Positions 1-7,844 of a DNA stretch of 35,764 nt are shown here, piece after piece. Location: contig JAAEOP010000905.1 in assembly GCA_024223125.1 (NCBI GenBank), positions 1-35,764 on the forward strand, read 5' to 3'. Both the position numbers and the translations under genes were made by a program. This DNA is from Chloroflexota bacterium (GTDB lineage: Bacteria > Chloroflexota > Anaerolineae > Promineifilales > Promineifilaceae). Under the pieces are notes generated by a model, which searched no databases, was not told the DNA's origin, and saw only the letters and a program-made list of their open reading frames with translations. Position 1 is the stretch's first letter; every line of letters starts with the position of its first letter.

Positions 1-341
1 ATTCTGGCAAACAACTCCGTCACGCCCGCTTGAAACAGTTCATCCAGCGCTCGGCCTAAAGCGTCATCATTGAAATCACTAGCCACCAAATCTTCTCTTA
101 TCAGCAAGTCTACCGGTTTGTTTTCCATATATTCTAGCATCAGATATAGGGATCGCCCGGTGAATCCTAGCCCATTGAGTATCATCGCCAAGGTGGCTTC
201 GCCACAACTAACATTCCGGTTTGAAGGAGTAGGGAGTGAGTGGTCAATAATATTCACTAAATCTATCTCACAGCATATTCCAGCCACAATGCCTAAATGG
301 TCTATCCGTTTTATCTCGTATTCGTATGCTTGTGTATCCAT
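1..341 (-). CDS. IS1634-type transposase, N-terminal part (runs off the window)
   Basis: The minus strand is open from an ATG at 341 to the window edge (113 codons). It reads MDTQAYEYEIKRIDHLGIVA at its start and contains LGFTGRSLYL, MLEYMENKPVDLLI and DDALGRALDELFQAGVTELF. This pattern is the N-terminal DUF4277 domain of IS1634/IS4-group transposases, which precedes the DDE catalytic domain, so the catalytic part would lie left of the window. There is no strong ribosome-binding site ahead of the ATG. No frameshift is visible in the part present. The family assignment is from remembered family patterns. Whether the element is intact cannot be seen here. Confidence 0.8.
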   Translation of the reverse strand, partial: MDTQAYEYEIKRIDHLGIVAGICCEIDLVNIIDHSLPTPSNRNVSCGEATLAMILNGLGFTGRSLYLMLEYMENKPVDLLIREDLVASDFNDDALGRALDELFQAGVTELFAR

Positions 342-346
342 GCTTT

Positions 347-433
347 TCAGGATACTTCAAAATTATTTTTCTCCCCATTTTCTGCAGCGGAATCAGAGAT
401 GTCTGCTAACATGCGTTGACGTAATAGGGTCAT
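347..433 (-). pseudogene. 28-codon stub with strong ribosome-binding site, possible tyrosine-recombinase N-terminus
   Basis: An ATG at 433, preceded by a near-ideal AGGAGGT Shine-Dalgarno, opens a 28-residue frame starting MTLLRQRMLADI and ending at a TGA just upstream of the transposase start. The opening resembles the N-termini of phage-type or integron-type tyrosine recombinases (M-x-x-L-R-Q-R-M-x-x-D). No recombinase core follows. A gene cut short by the adjacent IS is the simplest reading, but a genuine small peptide cannot be excluded. The family suggestion is weak. Confidence 0.3.
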
Positions 434-465
434 GACTATACCTCCTATAGGTAATGGATTGATAT

Positions 466-742
466 TTAGATGACGGGAATAACGGCCGGTAAATCATGCG
501 TCTCCCCTTCATAAGTCAGATGTAATGTTTCCTCATAGGGATCATCGGTGGAAACCCGAATAAGTTTTGCACAGGCGTCAAGCAGTCGCAGGTGTAACCA
601 TTCACTCCCCCAAGGTGCCCGGCACTTATAAACGAGTGTGCTACTCCAGTAGACTTGGTAATGAAGTGCCGGGCACCTGAATGGTTACTCGCAGGTTGGC
701 CCATTTATTGTGAATAAATAATTCGACTAGCGTTGTCTTCAT
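466..742 (-). pseudogene. DinB-family protein remnant, split by a MITE
   Basis: From an ATG at 742, behind a good AGGAGG site, the frame reads MKTTLVELFIHNKWANLR, typical of DinB-family (DUF664-like) N-termini. It is then broken by the element at 594-688. On the far side the frame resumes as RLLDACAKL. Removing the element plus one 8-bp target copy joins WANLR directly to LLDACA with no frame change. After LLDACAKL the sequence jumps to TLHLTYEGETHDLPAVIPVI, which matches the C-terminal half of such proteins, so a large internal part is gone. It ends in TAA at 466-468, where the family normally continues with a QAINHATEH motif. The gene was therefore already decayed or has decayed since. DinB-like proteins are metal-binding four-helix bundles, and this copy cannot fold as one. 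Confidence 0.7.
594..688. mobile_element. MITE copy 1 (95 bp, 8-bp target duplication)
   Basis: The element has 11-bp perfect terminal inverted repeats GTAACCATTCA/TGAATGGTTAC. Inner inverted arms AGGTGCCCGGCACTT and AAGTGCCGGGCACCT are themselves palindromic, and the centre carries a small CTACT/AGTAG hairpin. It is flanked by the identical octamer TCGCAGGT at 586-593 and 689-696, a clear target-site duplication. It has no coding capacity. It sits inside the DinB remnant. Near-identical full-length sequence recurs at 2924-3018 in the opposite orientation, and truncated at 1617-1696. Confidence 0.93.
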
Positions 743-761
743 GAGGTTATCCTCCTAGTGA

Positions 762-1601
762 TTATAAATTTGGGCCTTTATCTGGTTTGCCCTTCCCCAG
801 TTCAATGGAGCGTTGGTAAGCAGCCCATATGCCACGCGAAATGACAGTCCGTAAGCCCCCTTTCTCCATATGGTATAAAGCAGAAGCGGTTGTGCCGCCG
901 GGCGACGTGACCTGATTCCGTAGTTCAGCCACATGCTTACCGGATTGAGCCGCAAATTCCACCGAACCCAGAATCGTCTGGAAAACCAATTCCTCGGCAA
1001 CACGGCGCGAAAAGCCCATGTGTACCCCAGCGTCAATTAACGCCTCCATGAACAAAAACACATACCCCGGCCCAGACCCGCTGAGGGCGGTCGCCATGTC
1101 CAGGTAATCTTCTTCATCTACAGAAATCTCTTTACCAAAAGAAGCCAAAATTGTCTGAGCTTGTTTTTTTTGCTCTGAGGATACTTCTGGAGTAGCTGTC
1201 CAGACGGAAATGCCCTGGCCAATTTGGGCTGGCGTATTGGGCATGGCTCGCACTACGGCCGCATGAGCGGAACCATCGGCCAATTTACGGATGGGCATAC
1301 CGGCAATGATGGAGAGGAGTAAATCGCGGCTGCGTAAATGGCCTCGAATTTCTGGCAGTACCAAAGGCACCGATTGGGGTTTGATGGATAGAACAATGAT
1401 TTGGCCGGCTTCGGCCGCTTCGCGGTTGTCTTTAGTTACATGGATACTGTATTTTTCTTTTAACTCATCCAGCCGAGGCAGCCAGGGGTCGGAAGCAATG
1501 ATTTGCGCGGCCGTGACGCTGTTTTGAGACAACAAGCCCCGTATCATGGCCTCGCCCATAATGCCACTGCCGATGAAAGCAATTGTTTGATCTTTGAACA
1601 T
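762..1601 (-). CDS. proC: Pyrroline-5-carboxylate reductase (279 aa)
   Basis: ProC catalyses the NAD(P)H-dependent last step of proline synthesis (pyrroline-5-carboxylate to L-proline) in the cytoplasm. The N-terminal Rossmann motif FIGSGIMGEAM is at residues 9-19. AMPNTPAQIGQG lies mid-protein, and the C-terminal dimerisation and active-site segments ALSGSGPGYVFLFMEALIDAG and QVTSPGGTTASAL are all present. The 279-residue length is normal. The start is the ATG at 1601, with an AAAGG sequence about 7 nt upstream. Upstream lie a truncated MITE and a heptamer repeat, so any promoter would be in or beyond those. The downstream neighbour is the DinB remnant. Nothing suggests loss of function. Confidence 0.95.
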   Translation of the reverse strand: MFKDQTIAFIGSGIMGEAMIRGLLSQNSVTAAQIIASDPWLPRLDELKEKYSIHVTKDNREAAEAGQIIVLSIKPQSVPLVLPEIRGHLRSRDLLLSIIAGMPIRKLADGSAHAAVVRAMPNTPAQIGQGISVWTATPEVSSEQKKQAQTILASFGKEISVDEEDYLDMATALSGSGPGYVFLFMEALIDAGVHMGFSRRVAEELVFQTILGSVEFAAQSGKHVAELRNQVTSPGGTTASALYHMEKGGLRTVISRGIWAAYQRSIELGKGKPDKGPNL

Positions 1602-1616
1602 AGTATACCTTTGGGA

Positions 1617-1696
1617 GTAACCATTCAGGTGCCCGGCACTTCATTACCAAGTCTACTGGAGTAGCACACTCGTTTATAAGCGCCGGGCACCTTGGG
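1617..1696. mobile_element. MITE copy 2, truncated at one end
   Basis: The left terminus GTAACCATTCA, both inner palindromic arms and the complete central segment are present in the orientation opposite to copy 1. The segment between the inner arm and the missing terminus ends after CTTGGGAG, exactly where a GAGATTG heptamer repeat begins, and the right terminal repeat is missing. The second inner arm reads AAGCGCCGGGCACCT, one base different from copies 1 and 3. It lies between the start of proC and the end of the enolase-superfamily gene. Confidence 0.85.
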
Positions 1697-1740
1697 AGAT
1701 TGGAGATTGATCGCTCCCTAATCTCCAATCTCTAATCTCT
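1694..1740. repeat. Heptanucleotide repeat with inverted arms (GAGATTG / CTCTAAT type)
   Basis: Two GAGATTG units are followed, after about 10 nt, by CTCCAAT and CTCTAAT units on the same strand, so the two halves are complementary and can form a hairpin. The right part overlaps the 3' end of the upstream minus-strand gene and supplies its last codons and stop. Related repeats occur at 9468, 12263 and 15850. Confidence 0.8.
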
Positions 1741-2856
1741 AAATATTTCCTTTTGCTGCGTCACGGCCGCCAATCGCTTCCAATCTATCTCAATGCCCAG
1801 ACCAGGGCCAGAAGGAACATTTACCGTACTGTCTTTCTCATTCAGGTAAAAGTGGGTGGCAATATCCTGCTCATAATAACGAGATGTAGCTGAAATATCG
1901 CCTGGCAAACTGATGCCGGGCAGCGCGGCCAGGGCTAATTGAGCCGCCCGGCCCACACCTGTTTCCAACATACCGCCAATCCAGATACCCAGTCCAGCCG
2001 CGCGGCACAAATCATGAATCTCCCGTGCAGTTGTCCAGCCACCGACGCGGGTGGGCTTGATGTTGATGATGTCGCACGCTTGGATTTCGATGGCGAATTG
2101 AGTATCGGCCGTTGAATGGATAGACTCATCCAGGCAAAGCGGTGTTTGAATGAGGGGTTGAAGTTTACTGTGTTGATAAATATCCACGTAGTCGAGCGGC
2201 TGTTCGATCATGAGCAAGTCCAGATCATCCATCGCCTGAAACAGGGGCGCGTCGCTGAGTTTATAAGCTGAATTGGCGTCAAGCATGATGCGAGTATCAG
2301 GGTAGGTTTGGCGAGCCAGACGAGCTAGTTCAATGTCGTGGCCGGGTTTAATTTTGAGTTTGATACGGCCGTACCCCTCATCCAGATGCCGCCCAATCAC
2401 AGACATTGTTTGCTGCATCGTCGGCTGCATCCCGATGCTGACGCCTACTTCTACTTGTGCTCTAGCTCCTTCGGCATAGGGAGCGGCCAGCTTTTGGGCA
2501 AAGGAGAGATTATCCCGTCGGGCAGTAATATCCCAGGCAGCCTGGTCTAAAGCAGCTTTGGCCAGCGGATGTCCGCGTACATGTCCCAACCAATCCCGCA
2601 TCTGTTCCGGCTCTTGCAACTCTTTACCCAAAACGGAGGGGATGAGAAAATCGGAGAGGATGTGTCTGGCAGTTACGGCCGTTTCATAACAGTAACCAGG
2701 ATCATTGGTAGCCACACATTCACCCCAGCCCGTTAAGCCCTCACTGTGTAAGGCTAAGATGAGACAACTGCGGTCTAGTTGAGTGCCAAAACTGGTCTTA
2801 AAAGGGCTGACCAGCGGCATAGAGATGGAATACAAGTCAATTCGTTCAATTTTCAT
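1732..2856 (-). CDS. menC: o-Succinylbenzoate synthase / N-succinylamino acid racemase family (374 aa)
   Basis: This is a muconate-cycloisomerase-type member of the enolase superfamily. The N-terminal capping domain (about 1-130) is followed by a beta/alpha barrel. Catalytic and Mg-binding residues are visible: the KxK pair K166/K168 (RIKLKIKPG), D193 (LDANSAY), E218 (MIEQP), D243 (LDES) and K267 (NIKPTRVGG). PSGPGLGI near the C-terminus is typical of MenC/NSAAR proteins. In the family these enzymes dehydrate SHCHC to o-succinylbenzoate in menaquinone synthesis and/or racemise N-succinylamino acids. Sequence alone does not separate the two roles, and no other men gene is in view. The length is normal. 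The last residues (FRD) are encoded inside a heptamer repeat. Confidence 0.85.
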   Translation of the reverse strand: MKIERIDLYSISMPLVSPFKTSFGTQLDRSCLILALHSEGLTGWGECVATNDPGYCYETAVTARHILSDFLIPSVLGKELQEPEQMRDWLGHVRGHPLAKAALDQAAWDITARRDNLSFAQKLAAPYAEGARAQVEVGVSIGMQPTMQQTMSVIGRHLDEGYGRIKLKIKPGHDIELARLARQTYPDTRIMLDANSAYKLSDAPLFQAMDDLDLLMIEQPLDYVDIYQHSKLQPLIQTPLCLDESIHSTADTQFAIEIQACDIINIKPTRVGGWTTAREIHDLCRAAGLGIWIGGMLETGVGRAAQLALAALPGISLPGDISATSRYYEQDIATHFYLNEKDSTVNVPSGPGLGIEIDWKRLAAVTQQKEIFRD

Positions 2857-2870
2857 AATGTCACCAAATG

Positions 2871-2912
2871 GTTGCTAGTAGCTGGTGGCTGGTAGTATAC
2901 AAGACCAGCCAC
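2871..2912. repeat. Degenerate heptamer repeat with 9-bp inverted arms
   Basis: Units of the form TTGCTAG/TAGCTGG/TGGCTGG recur every 7 bp. GTGGCTGGT at 2885-2893 pairs exactly with ACCAGCCAC at 2904-2912. It is the same design as the other intergenic heptamer arrays but with a different unit. It lies between the start of the menC-like gene and MITE copy 3. Confidence 0.6.
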
Positions 2913-2923
2913 TAACCGCCAGC

Positions 2924-3018
2924 GTAACTATTCAGGTGCCCGGCACTTCATTACCAAGTCTACTGGAGTAGCACACTCGTTTATAAGTGCCGGGCACCTT
3001 GGGGGAGTGAATGGTTAC
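2924..3018. mobile_element. MITE copy 3 (95 bp, near-perfect 8-bp target duplication)
   Basis: Full length in the orientation opposite to copy 1. It starts GTAACTATTCA and ends TGAATGGTTAC (one mismatch between termini), with the same inner arms and centre. The flanking octamers CCGCCAGC (2916-2923) and CCGTCAGC (3019-3026) differ at one position, consistent with an older insertion whose target copies have begun to drift. No coding capacity. Confidence 0.9.
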
Positions 3019-3033
3019 CCGTCAGCCACCATT

Positions 3034-3729
3034 TCAATTAATAAACTGCTGTACATAATCGGCGCCCCAAATGAGAAAAGCGATGCCGGATAGAGCCAGA
3101 TATTGACCGTAGGGCAGCGCGGTACGCCGGTCTACACGACGGGTCAGCAGCAAAACTAACGTCACCGCACCTCCCAATACTATCCCCCAAAAGAGACAGA
3201 AAAAGATACGATGAAAACCGAGCATTGTCCCCAATAACAAGGCCAACTTCACATCCCCCATGCCCAGTGGAATCCGGTCGCCACCATACAGCAAATTAGC
3301 CAAGTAGTAGAGGCCATAAAAGATCAAAAAACCAACCAATGCTCCCAGGAGCGCCAGCTTGATATTATTTTGATCAGGCGTAACCAAAAAGCTGCCGGCC
3401 AGGGCAATGAGGATGGAGGGATAGACAACAGCATTGAAGATGAGCCTGTGTTCCAGGTCAGTCACAATAATCAGAATGAGGATGGCGATGTAGAGGCTGT
3501 TCATTGCCAGGTTGATGGGGTTGGCGAGCCAAAACGGCAGGCAGAAGAAGAGAACGGCCGTACTAACCAAAACCAGTAACGGCCGTTTGCGCCGCCCCCA
3601 CCCCCAGGTATCAAATTGAGGTGTCAAGGGAACGCTGGAAGAAGGCAACGTATCTGCCAACGCATTGATGATGACCCCGGCAATGAGGCCAATGAATAAA
3701 AAGAGGAAATTCAAGATTGTGAGTGTCAT
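3034..3729 (-). CDS. Prepilin peptidase-type A24 aspartic protease (231 aa)
   Basis: A polytopic inner-membrane protein with about seven hydrophobic segments. Two conserved aspartates of the A24 (type IV prepilin leader peptidase) family are visible: D91 in TDLEHRLI and D159 in GMGD (residues 156-159), followed by VKLALLLG. Such enzymes cleave the leader of type IV pilin-like proteins at the cytoplasmic face of the membrane. The protein lacks the paired CxxC motifs of the N-terminal N-methylating domain of PilD, and the loop after the first helix is short (about residues 28-50). It is therefore a peptidase-only form. No pilin or pilus assembly genes are nearby. Confidence 0.85.
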   Translation of the reverse strand: MTLTILNFLFLFIGLIAGVIINALADTLPSSSVPLTPQFDTWGWGRRKRPLLVLVSTAVLFFCLPFWLANPINLAMNSLYIAILILIIVTDLEHRLIFNAVVYPSILIALAGSFLVTPDQNNIKLALLGALVGFLIFYGLYYLANLLYGGDRIPLGMGDVKLALLLGTMLGFHRIFFCLFWGIVLGGAVTLVLLLTRRVDRRTALPYGQYLALSGIAFLIWGADYVQQFIN

Positions 3730-3870
3730 GCTCCGATTATGGAGGCGGCTGCCGGTTGTGGCAAGTAGTAAGTTCGCACCGTCGTTTAAGAGCTGTCAGG
3801 TTTTTGTAAACCGGGTATCATAGTTCCAATGGGAATCCTCAACCTATAAACAATCACGAAGGAGAAAAAG

Positions 3871-6351
3871 ATGAACCGTGTTCTACATATTTTAGCTTAT
3901 ATTCTTATTGGTATTTTTGTCCTCTTAATCGTAGGCGTTCTAGCAGCCACCCTGTTTGTCCAGAAGCCGTTCCCCGAAACGGCCGGAACAATCAACACCT
4001 CCGATTTGGAAGAAGAAGTCAACATTTACCGAGACGAACTTGGCATCCCCCATATTTACGCCAACAACAGTCATGATATGTTCTTCGCTCAAGGATACGT
4101 GACCGCCCAAGACCGTTTCTGGCAAATGGAGTGGTGGCGACACCAAAGCCAGGGGCGCATGTCTGAAGTTGTGGGCGAAAGCACCCTGGAAGTAGACAAA
4201 TTCCTGCGTAACGTCGGCTTTAATCGCAACGCGGCTTTGCACACCGACTATTACAAAAATGAAGAACCGGAAGTGTGGGCTATGTTGGAAGCGTACAGCG
4301 CCGGCGTTAATGCGTGGTTGGCCGAAAATGAGGGTAAGGCTCCCATGAGCCAGAGTCTTCTGAATTTAACCGGCAAGGAATGGGAAATAGCGCCCTGGCA
4401 ACCGTATGACACTGTTTCCTGGGCCTTAGCCATGGCCTGGGACTTGAAGGGTAGCGGCGGTATTTTTGCCGAACAAGAGTTGATGCTGCTGGAACAGGCC
4501 ATCGGCGAAGAAACGGCTCTGGAACTACTACCTTATTATCCTTACGACAACCGGCCGGTCATTGCCCCCACTGACCAGCATGTGAATTCATCTTCCAAAC
4601 GGCCGTCCCCAGATACGGCCGCCTTCAACACAGATTGGCTTCAAATCAATAACAGCCTCATTGGGGAACGGCCGCCAGACTGGTTCGGGCTAGGCGAAGA
4701 CGCTTTCTTAGGCAGCAACAGTTGGGTTGTCAGCGGCGAACATACCGACACCGGTCTGCCTCTATTAGCCAACGATCCCCATCTAGGCATCCAAATGCCG
4801 GCCATCTGGTACGAAATCGGTCTGCATGCGCCCGGTTGGGATGTCGTCGGTTTCTCCTTGCCCAGCTTTCCCGGCGTCGTTATTGGTCACAACGAAGACA
4901 TCGCCTGGGGCTTCACTAACGTTGGCGGTGATGTGCAAGACCTGTACATCGAAAAGATCAATCCCGACAACCGGCTGCAATACGAGTACATGGGCGAATG
5001 GCGCGACATTGAAGTTATTGAAGAAGTGATTAAGGTTAATGGCGGCGAAGATGTTATCTTAGAAGTGCGCCAGACCCATCACGGCCCCATCATTAATGAA
5101 CCGCAGGATGGTGTGGAAGATGTGTTGGCGTTGCGCTGGACGGCCGCTGAAGTATCTCACGTCTTCAAAGCCGTGATCGGTCTCAACACGGCCGAAGACT
5201 ATGATGACTTCCGCGAGGCGGCCAGTTACTTTGACATCCCGCCCCAAAATATGGTTTACGCCGACACCGAAGGAAACATCGCTTACCAGACGCCGGGACT
5301 GTACCCTATCCGTAAAAATGGAGACGGCCTGACGCCAGTTCCCGGTTGGACCGATGAGTATGAATGGGAAGGATTCATTCCTTTTGAGGAAATGCCGGCT
5401 CTGCTCAATCCCGAATCGGGCATCATCGTTACCGCTAACAATGCAGTGGTGGATAATGAATACAGCCACCATATTTCGCTTTACTGGGCCAACGGCGACC
5501 GGGCGCAGCGCATTGTAGATTTGATTGCAGAAACACTGGCCGAAAATGGGCAGATAACGGCCGAAGATTACACCCGTATTCAGTTTGACAGCTACGCCAT
5601 GTTAGCCGAGGCGTATGTTCCCCTGCTCACTGATCTTTCCAGCAACGACGAACAAATTCAGGCCGCTATTGAGTATCTGCGTGAATGGGATTATCAGGAA
5701 CGCCGCCCCAGTGTGGCCGCCGCACTCTTTGAGATGTTTTATTGGCACCTGTCGCCGGCCATTTTGAATGATGATTTGGGCGCGGCCGAGGAACATTTCT
5801 TCTGGTACAGCCGGCCGCAGCATGTATTCTTGTACGATCTGGCCGAACAACCGGACGCAGATTGGTGGGATAATGGGGAAACGACGGCCGAAGAAACCCG
5901 CGACGATATTTTGTTGCAAGCGTTAGGAGAAAGTGTGGATTGGCTGGCGGAAAATGTAGGCGGCAATATGGACAAGTGGACTTGGGGCGCCATTCACACT
6001 TCTACCTTTGAAAGCCTGCCCCTGGGACAAAGCGGTATCGGTCCCATAGAAGCGCTAGTTAATCGCGGCCCGTATCCTACCGATGGCGGCAGCGGCATTG
6101 TTAACGCCACCAGTTGGAGTACCGATGAACCGGCCGTCGTCAGGGCCATTCCGTCCATGCGTATGATTGTGGATATGAGCGCCCTGGAAGCCAGCCAAAC
6201 GGTCATCCCCACCGGCCAAAGCGGCCACCCCAGCAACTCCCATTATGACGACCAGATTGAATTGTGGTTGAATGGAGAATATCATCCCATGTTGTGGGGG
6301 GAAACGGCCGTGCGGGATGCGGCCGTTGATCATCTTGTCTTAAAACCTTAG
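3871..6351 (+). CDS. Penicillin-acylase-family N-terminal nucleophile hydrolase (826 aa)
   Basis: Residues 8-31 form a hydrophobic signal or anchor segment, so the enzyme is exported or membrane-tethered. The alpha-subunit region (PHIYANN, FFAQGYVTAQDRFWQMEWWR) is followed by LGSNSWVVSG. Autocatalytic cleavage in the family occurs before the serine of G-S-N-S/N-W, here Ser282, which becomes the N-terminal nucleophile of the beta subunit. LANDPHLG and the downstream beta-subunit segments (WGFTNVGGDVQDLY, HHGPI, ALRW) are all present. The family hydrolyses amide bonds of acylated substrates (penicillins, acyl-homoserine lactones and others). The substrate cannot be told here. The ATG is preceded by AAGGAG at good spacing. 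The total length is usual for the family. Confidence 0.93.
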   Translation: MNRVLHILAYILIGIFVLLIVGVLAATLFVQKPFPETAGTINTSDLEEEVNIYRDELGIPHIYANNSHDMFFAQGYVTAQDRFWQMEWWRHQSQGRMSEVVGESTLEVDKFLRNVGFNRNAALHTDYYKNEEPEVWAMLEAYSAGVNAWLAENEGKAPMSQSLLNLTGKEWEIAPWQPYDTVSWALAMAWDLKGSGGIFAEQELMLLEQAIGEETALELLPYYPYDNRPVIAPTDQHVNSSSKRPSPDTAAFNTDWLQINNSLIGERPPDWFGLGEDAFLGSNSWVVSGEHTDTGLPLLANDPHLGIQMPAIWYEIGLHAPGWDVVGFSLPSFPGVVIGHNEDIAWGFTNVGGDVQDLYIEKINPDNRLQYEYMGEWRDIEVIEEVIKVNGGEDVILEVRQTHHGPIINEPQDGVEDVLALRWTAAEVSHVFKAVIGLNTAEDYDDFREAASYFDIPPQNMVYADTEGNIAYQTPGLYPIRKNGDGLTPVPGWTDEYEWEGFIPFEEMPALLNPESGIIVTANNAVVDNEYSHHISLYWANGDRAQRIVDLIAETLAENGQITAEDYTRIQFDSYAMLAEAYVPLLTDLSSNDEQIQAAIEYLREWDYQERRPSVAAALFEMFYWHLSPAILNDDLGAAEEHFFWYSRPQHVFLYDLAEQPDADWWDNGETTAEETRDDILLQALGESVDWLAENVGGNMDKWTWGAIHTSTFESLPLGQSGIGPIEALVNRGPYPTDGGSGIVNATSWSTDEPAVVRAIPSMRMIVDMSALEASQTVIPTGQSGHPSNSHYDDQIELWLNGEYHPMLWGETAVRDAAVDHLVLKP

Positions 6352-6383
6352 AGTTGCAAGTAGCAAGTAGCGAGTTGCAAGTA
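6352..6383. repeat. Heptamer tandem repeat (GCAAGTA type)
   Basis: About four 7-bp units (GCAAGTA, GCAAGTA, GCGAGTT, GCAAGTA) start immediately after the stop codon of the penicillin-acylase gene and end just before the AAGGA ribosome-binding site of the next gene. Unlike the other arrays here, no inverted partner is visible. Confidence 0.7.
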
Positions 6384-6393
6384 AGGATATATT

Positions 6394-7842
6394 ATGTCTG
6401 ACCCTAACCAAATGTCACGCTCAAAAACGATTGAGTACCTGGCGTCCCAATTGGATGGCCCTATGGCGCTGGATGTGTTTGTAGAACAAGTCCTGCAATT
6501 ATGGCATTCCAGCGCCAAAAATCCACAGGCAGGAGTGCGTCAGGGAATTCGGAATGATTATGAAGGCAACGTTCTTCTTTTTCTGGATAAGAAAACAATC
6601 ATTTCCCCATCTCTTGCCTTAAAAGATGTCCGCTTTCGTGTGCCCCTGACAGCGGAAGAGTTAGAGGCTAGCTGTTTACGATTAACCCCGTCTTTCCTGC
6701 ACATTCACCAAGGGGAAGCTTTATACCAGGAATTGGAAGCTGATGATTTTCACTTCGTAAAAGCAGACGGCAGTTCTCTACCCACCCACTTCGTTAAATA
6801 TACAGAAGAAGTCGAAACGCTCTTTGGTTCCCAGGAAATCGAGCGTATAGCTTTTGATCTGACACATTGGCAACCCTTCTACGACGCCCAACTAGAAGAT
6901 AGCATCATTATCACTATTTTGGATTGGGCAAACGGCCGTTACCAGCTCGACCTGGAAACGACACAGCAGCGGCAAATGCAGGCGGCCGTCATTGACCAGC
7001 GCAACCAACTGCTGGCCGACACCTTGTATGACCTGCTGGAATCAGCCGGAAAAGAGAGTATTTGGGCTAAGAGAGCGATTATGACAACCTATGCCCAGCT
7101 GCCTAAAGATGAGGTTGTGCCCGACCATTGGCTGTGGGCGCTTCGCGCTGACGGCCGTATGGTTTGGGGCGGGCACGATATCCGTTACGCTTCGGACAGC
7201 AGACTTAATATGGCAAATATGATCTTCGGGTTTGAGGCTGAACCTGAAGCAGAAGCGGAAGAAATCCCACTCTCGCCCGAGAAAAAACAGCAGGTTTACC
7301 GCTTCAAAGCTTATCTGAAACATCGCAAAGGATTGTGGCGGCGTATTGAAATTCAGGGCGGCCAAACGTTGGAAGATTTGGATGACATTCTGCACTCAGC
7401 CTTCAACCATGATTGGGACCACTTGAGCGGTTTCTGGCAGCTCATTCGGCGGGGCAAAGGACATCGTTACCGAGAGATGGAGTTAGCCACGATTTATCCT
7501 TTTAGCAATGATGGTTTTGGGAAAGACACGGCCGTTGCCAGCCTGGAATTAGAACCGGGGAATAAGCTCAAATACGTCTACGACTTTGGCGACTGGGTAG
7601 ATCATCGCCTGGAGTTAGAAGCGATTAACGCGCCTGAACCGGGAGCCGAATATCCCCGTCAGGTAGAGCAAAACAAACCCCGTTACCGCTACTGCCCCCA
7701 CTGCAAAGAACGCGGCGAAAAGAACATTGCTACCTGGATTTGTATCGAGTGTTCCACTTACGAGGGAAGACAGATACTCATCTGCGAAGATTGTCTGATG
7801 GAATATCACGAAGATCATTATGCCGAAGAAAAGGTGTATTAA
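6394..7842 (+). CDS. pRiA4b ORF-3-like domain protein with C-terminal zinc ribbon (482 aa)
   Basis: Residues about 300-410 match the plasmid pRiA4b ORF-3 domain: VYRFKAYLKHRKGLWRRIE, LEDLDDILHSAFNHDWDHL and the hallmark YVYDFGDWVDHRLELE. The biochemical role of this domain is not established. The N-terminal 300 residues are helical and I do not recognise a family in them; the first 80 could be a winged helix. From C434 there is a cysteine/histidine-rich tail (CPHC, CIEC, CEDC, then HEDH), which probably binds zinc and may contact nucleic acid or a protein. An AAGGA sequence precedes the ATG. The gene is 2 bp from the next one, suggesting a two-gene unit. Confidence 0.75.
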   Translation: MSDPNQMSRSKTIEYLASQLDGPMALDVFVEQVLQLWHSSAKNPQAGVRQGIRNDYEGNVLLFLDKKTIISPSLALKDVRFRVPLTAEELEASCLRLTPSFLHIHQGEALYQELEADDFHFVKADGSSLPTHFVKYTEEVETLFGSQEIERIAFDLTHWQPFYDAQLEDSIIITILDWANGRYQLDLETTQQRQMQAAVIDQRNQLLADTLYDLLESAGKESIWAKRAIMTTYAQLPKDEVVPDHWLWALRADGRMVWGGHDIRYASDSRLNMANMIFGFEAEPEAEAEEIPLSPEKKQQVYRFKAYLKHRKGLWRRIEIQGGQTLEDLDDILHSAFNHDWDHLSGFWQLIRRGKGHRYREMELATIYPFSNDGFGKDTAVASLELEPGNKLKYVYDFGDWVDHRLELEAINAPEPGAEYPRQVEQNKPRYRYCPHCKERGEKNIATWICIECSTYEGRQILICEDCLMEYHEDHYAEEKVY

Positions 7843-7844
7843 CC

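Noticed and set aside
70..435. Plus-strand open frame of 121 codons at the left end
   Set aside because: It is the antisense of the IS1634-type transposase N-terminus, which matches a known family on the minus strand.
594..3018. CRISPR array suggested by three similar repeats in 2.4 kb
   Set aside because: The repeats are 95 bp, in both orientations, irregularly spaced and separated by whole genes. They have terminal inverted repeats and target duplications, so they are MITEs. No cas genes are present.
7740..7844. Extended N-terminus of the 271-aa protein starting inside the pRiA4b-like gene
   Set aside because: The extra 35 residues are out-of-frame translation of the zinc-ribbon coding sequence. 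The ATG at 7845 sits 2 bp after the stop with a usable ribosome-binding site.
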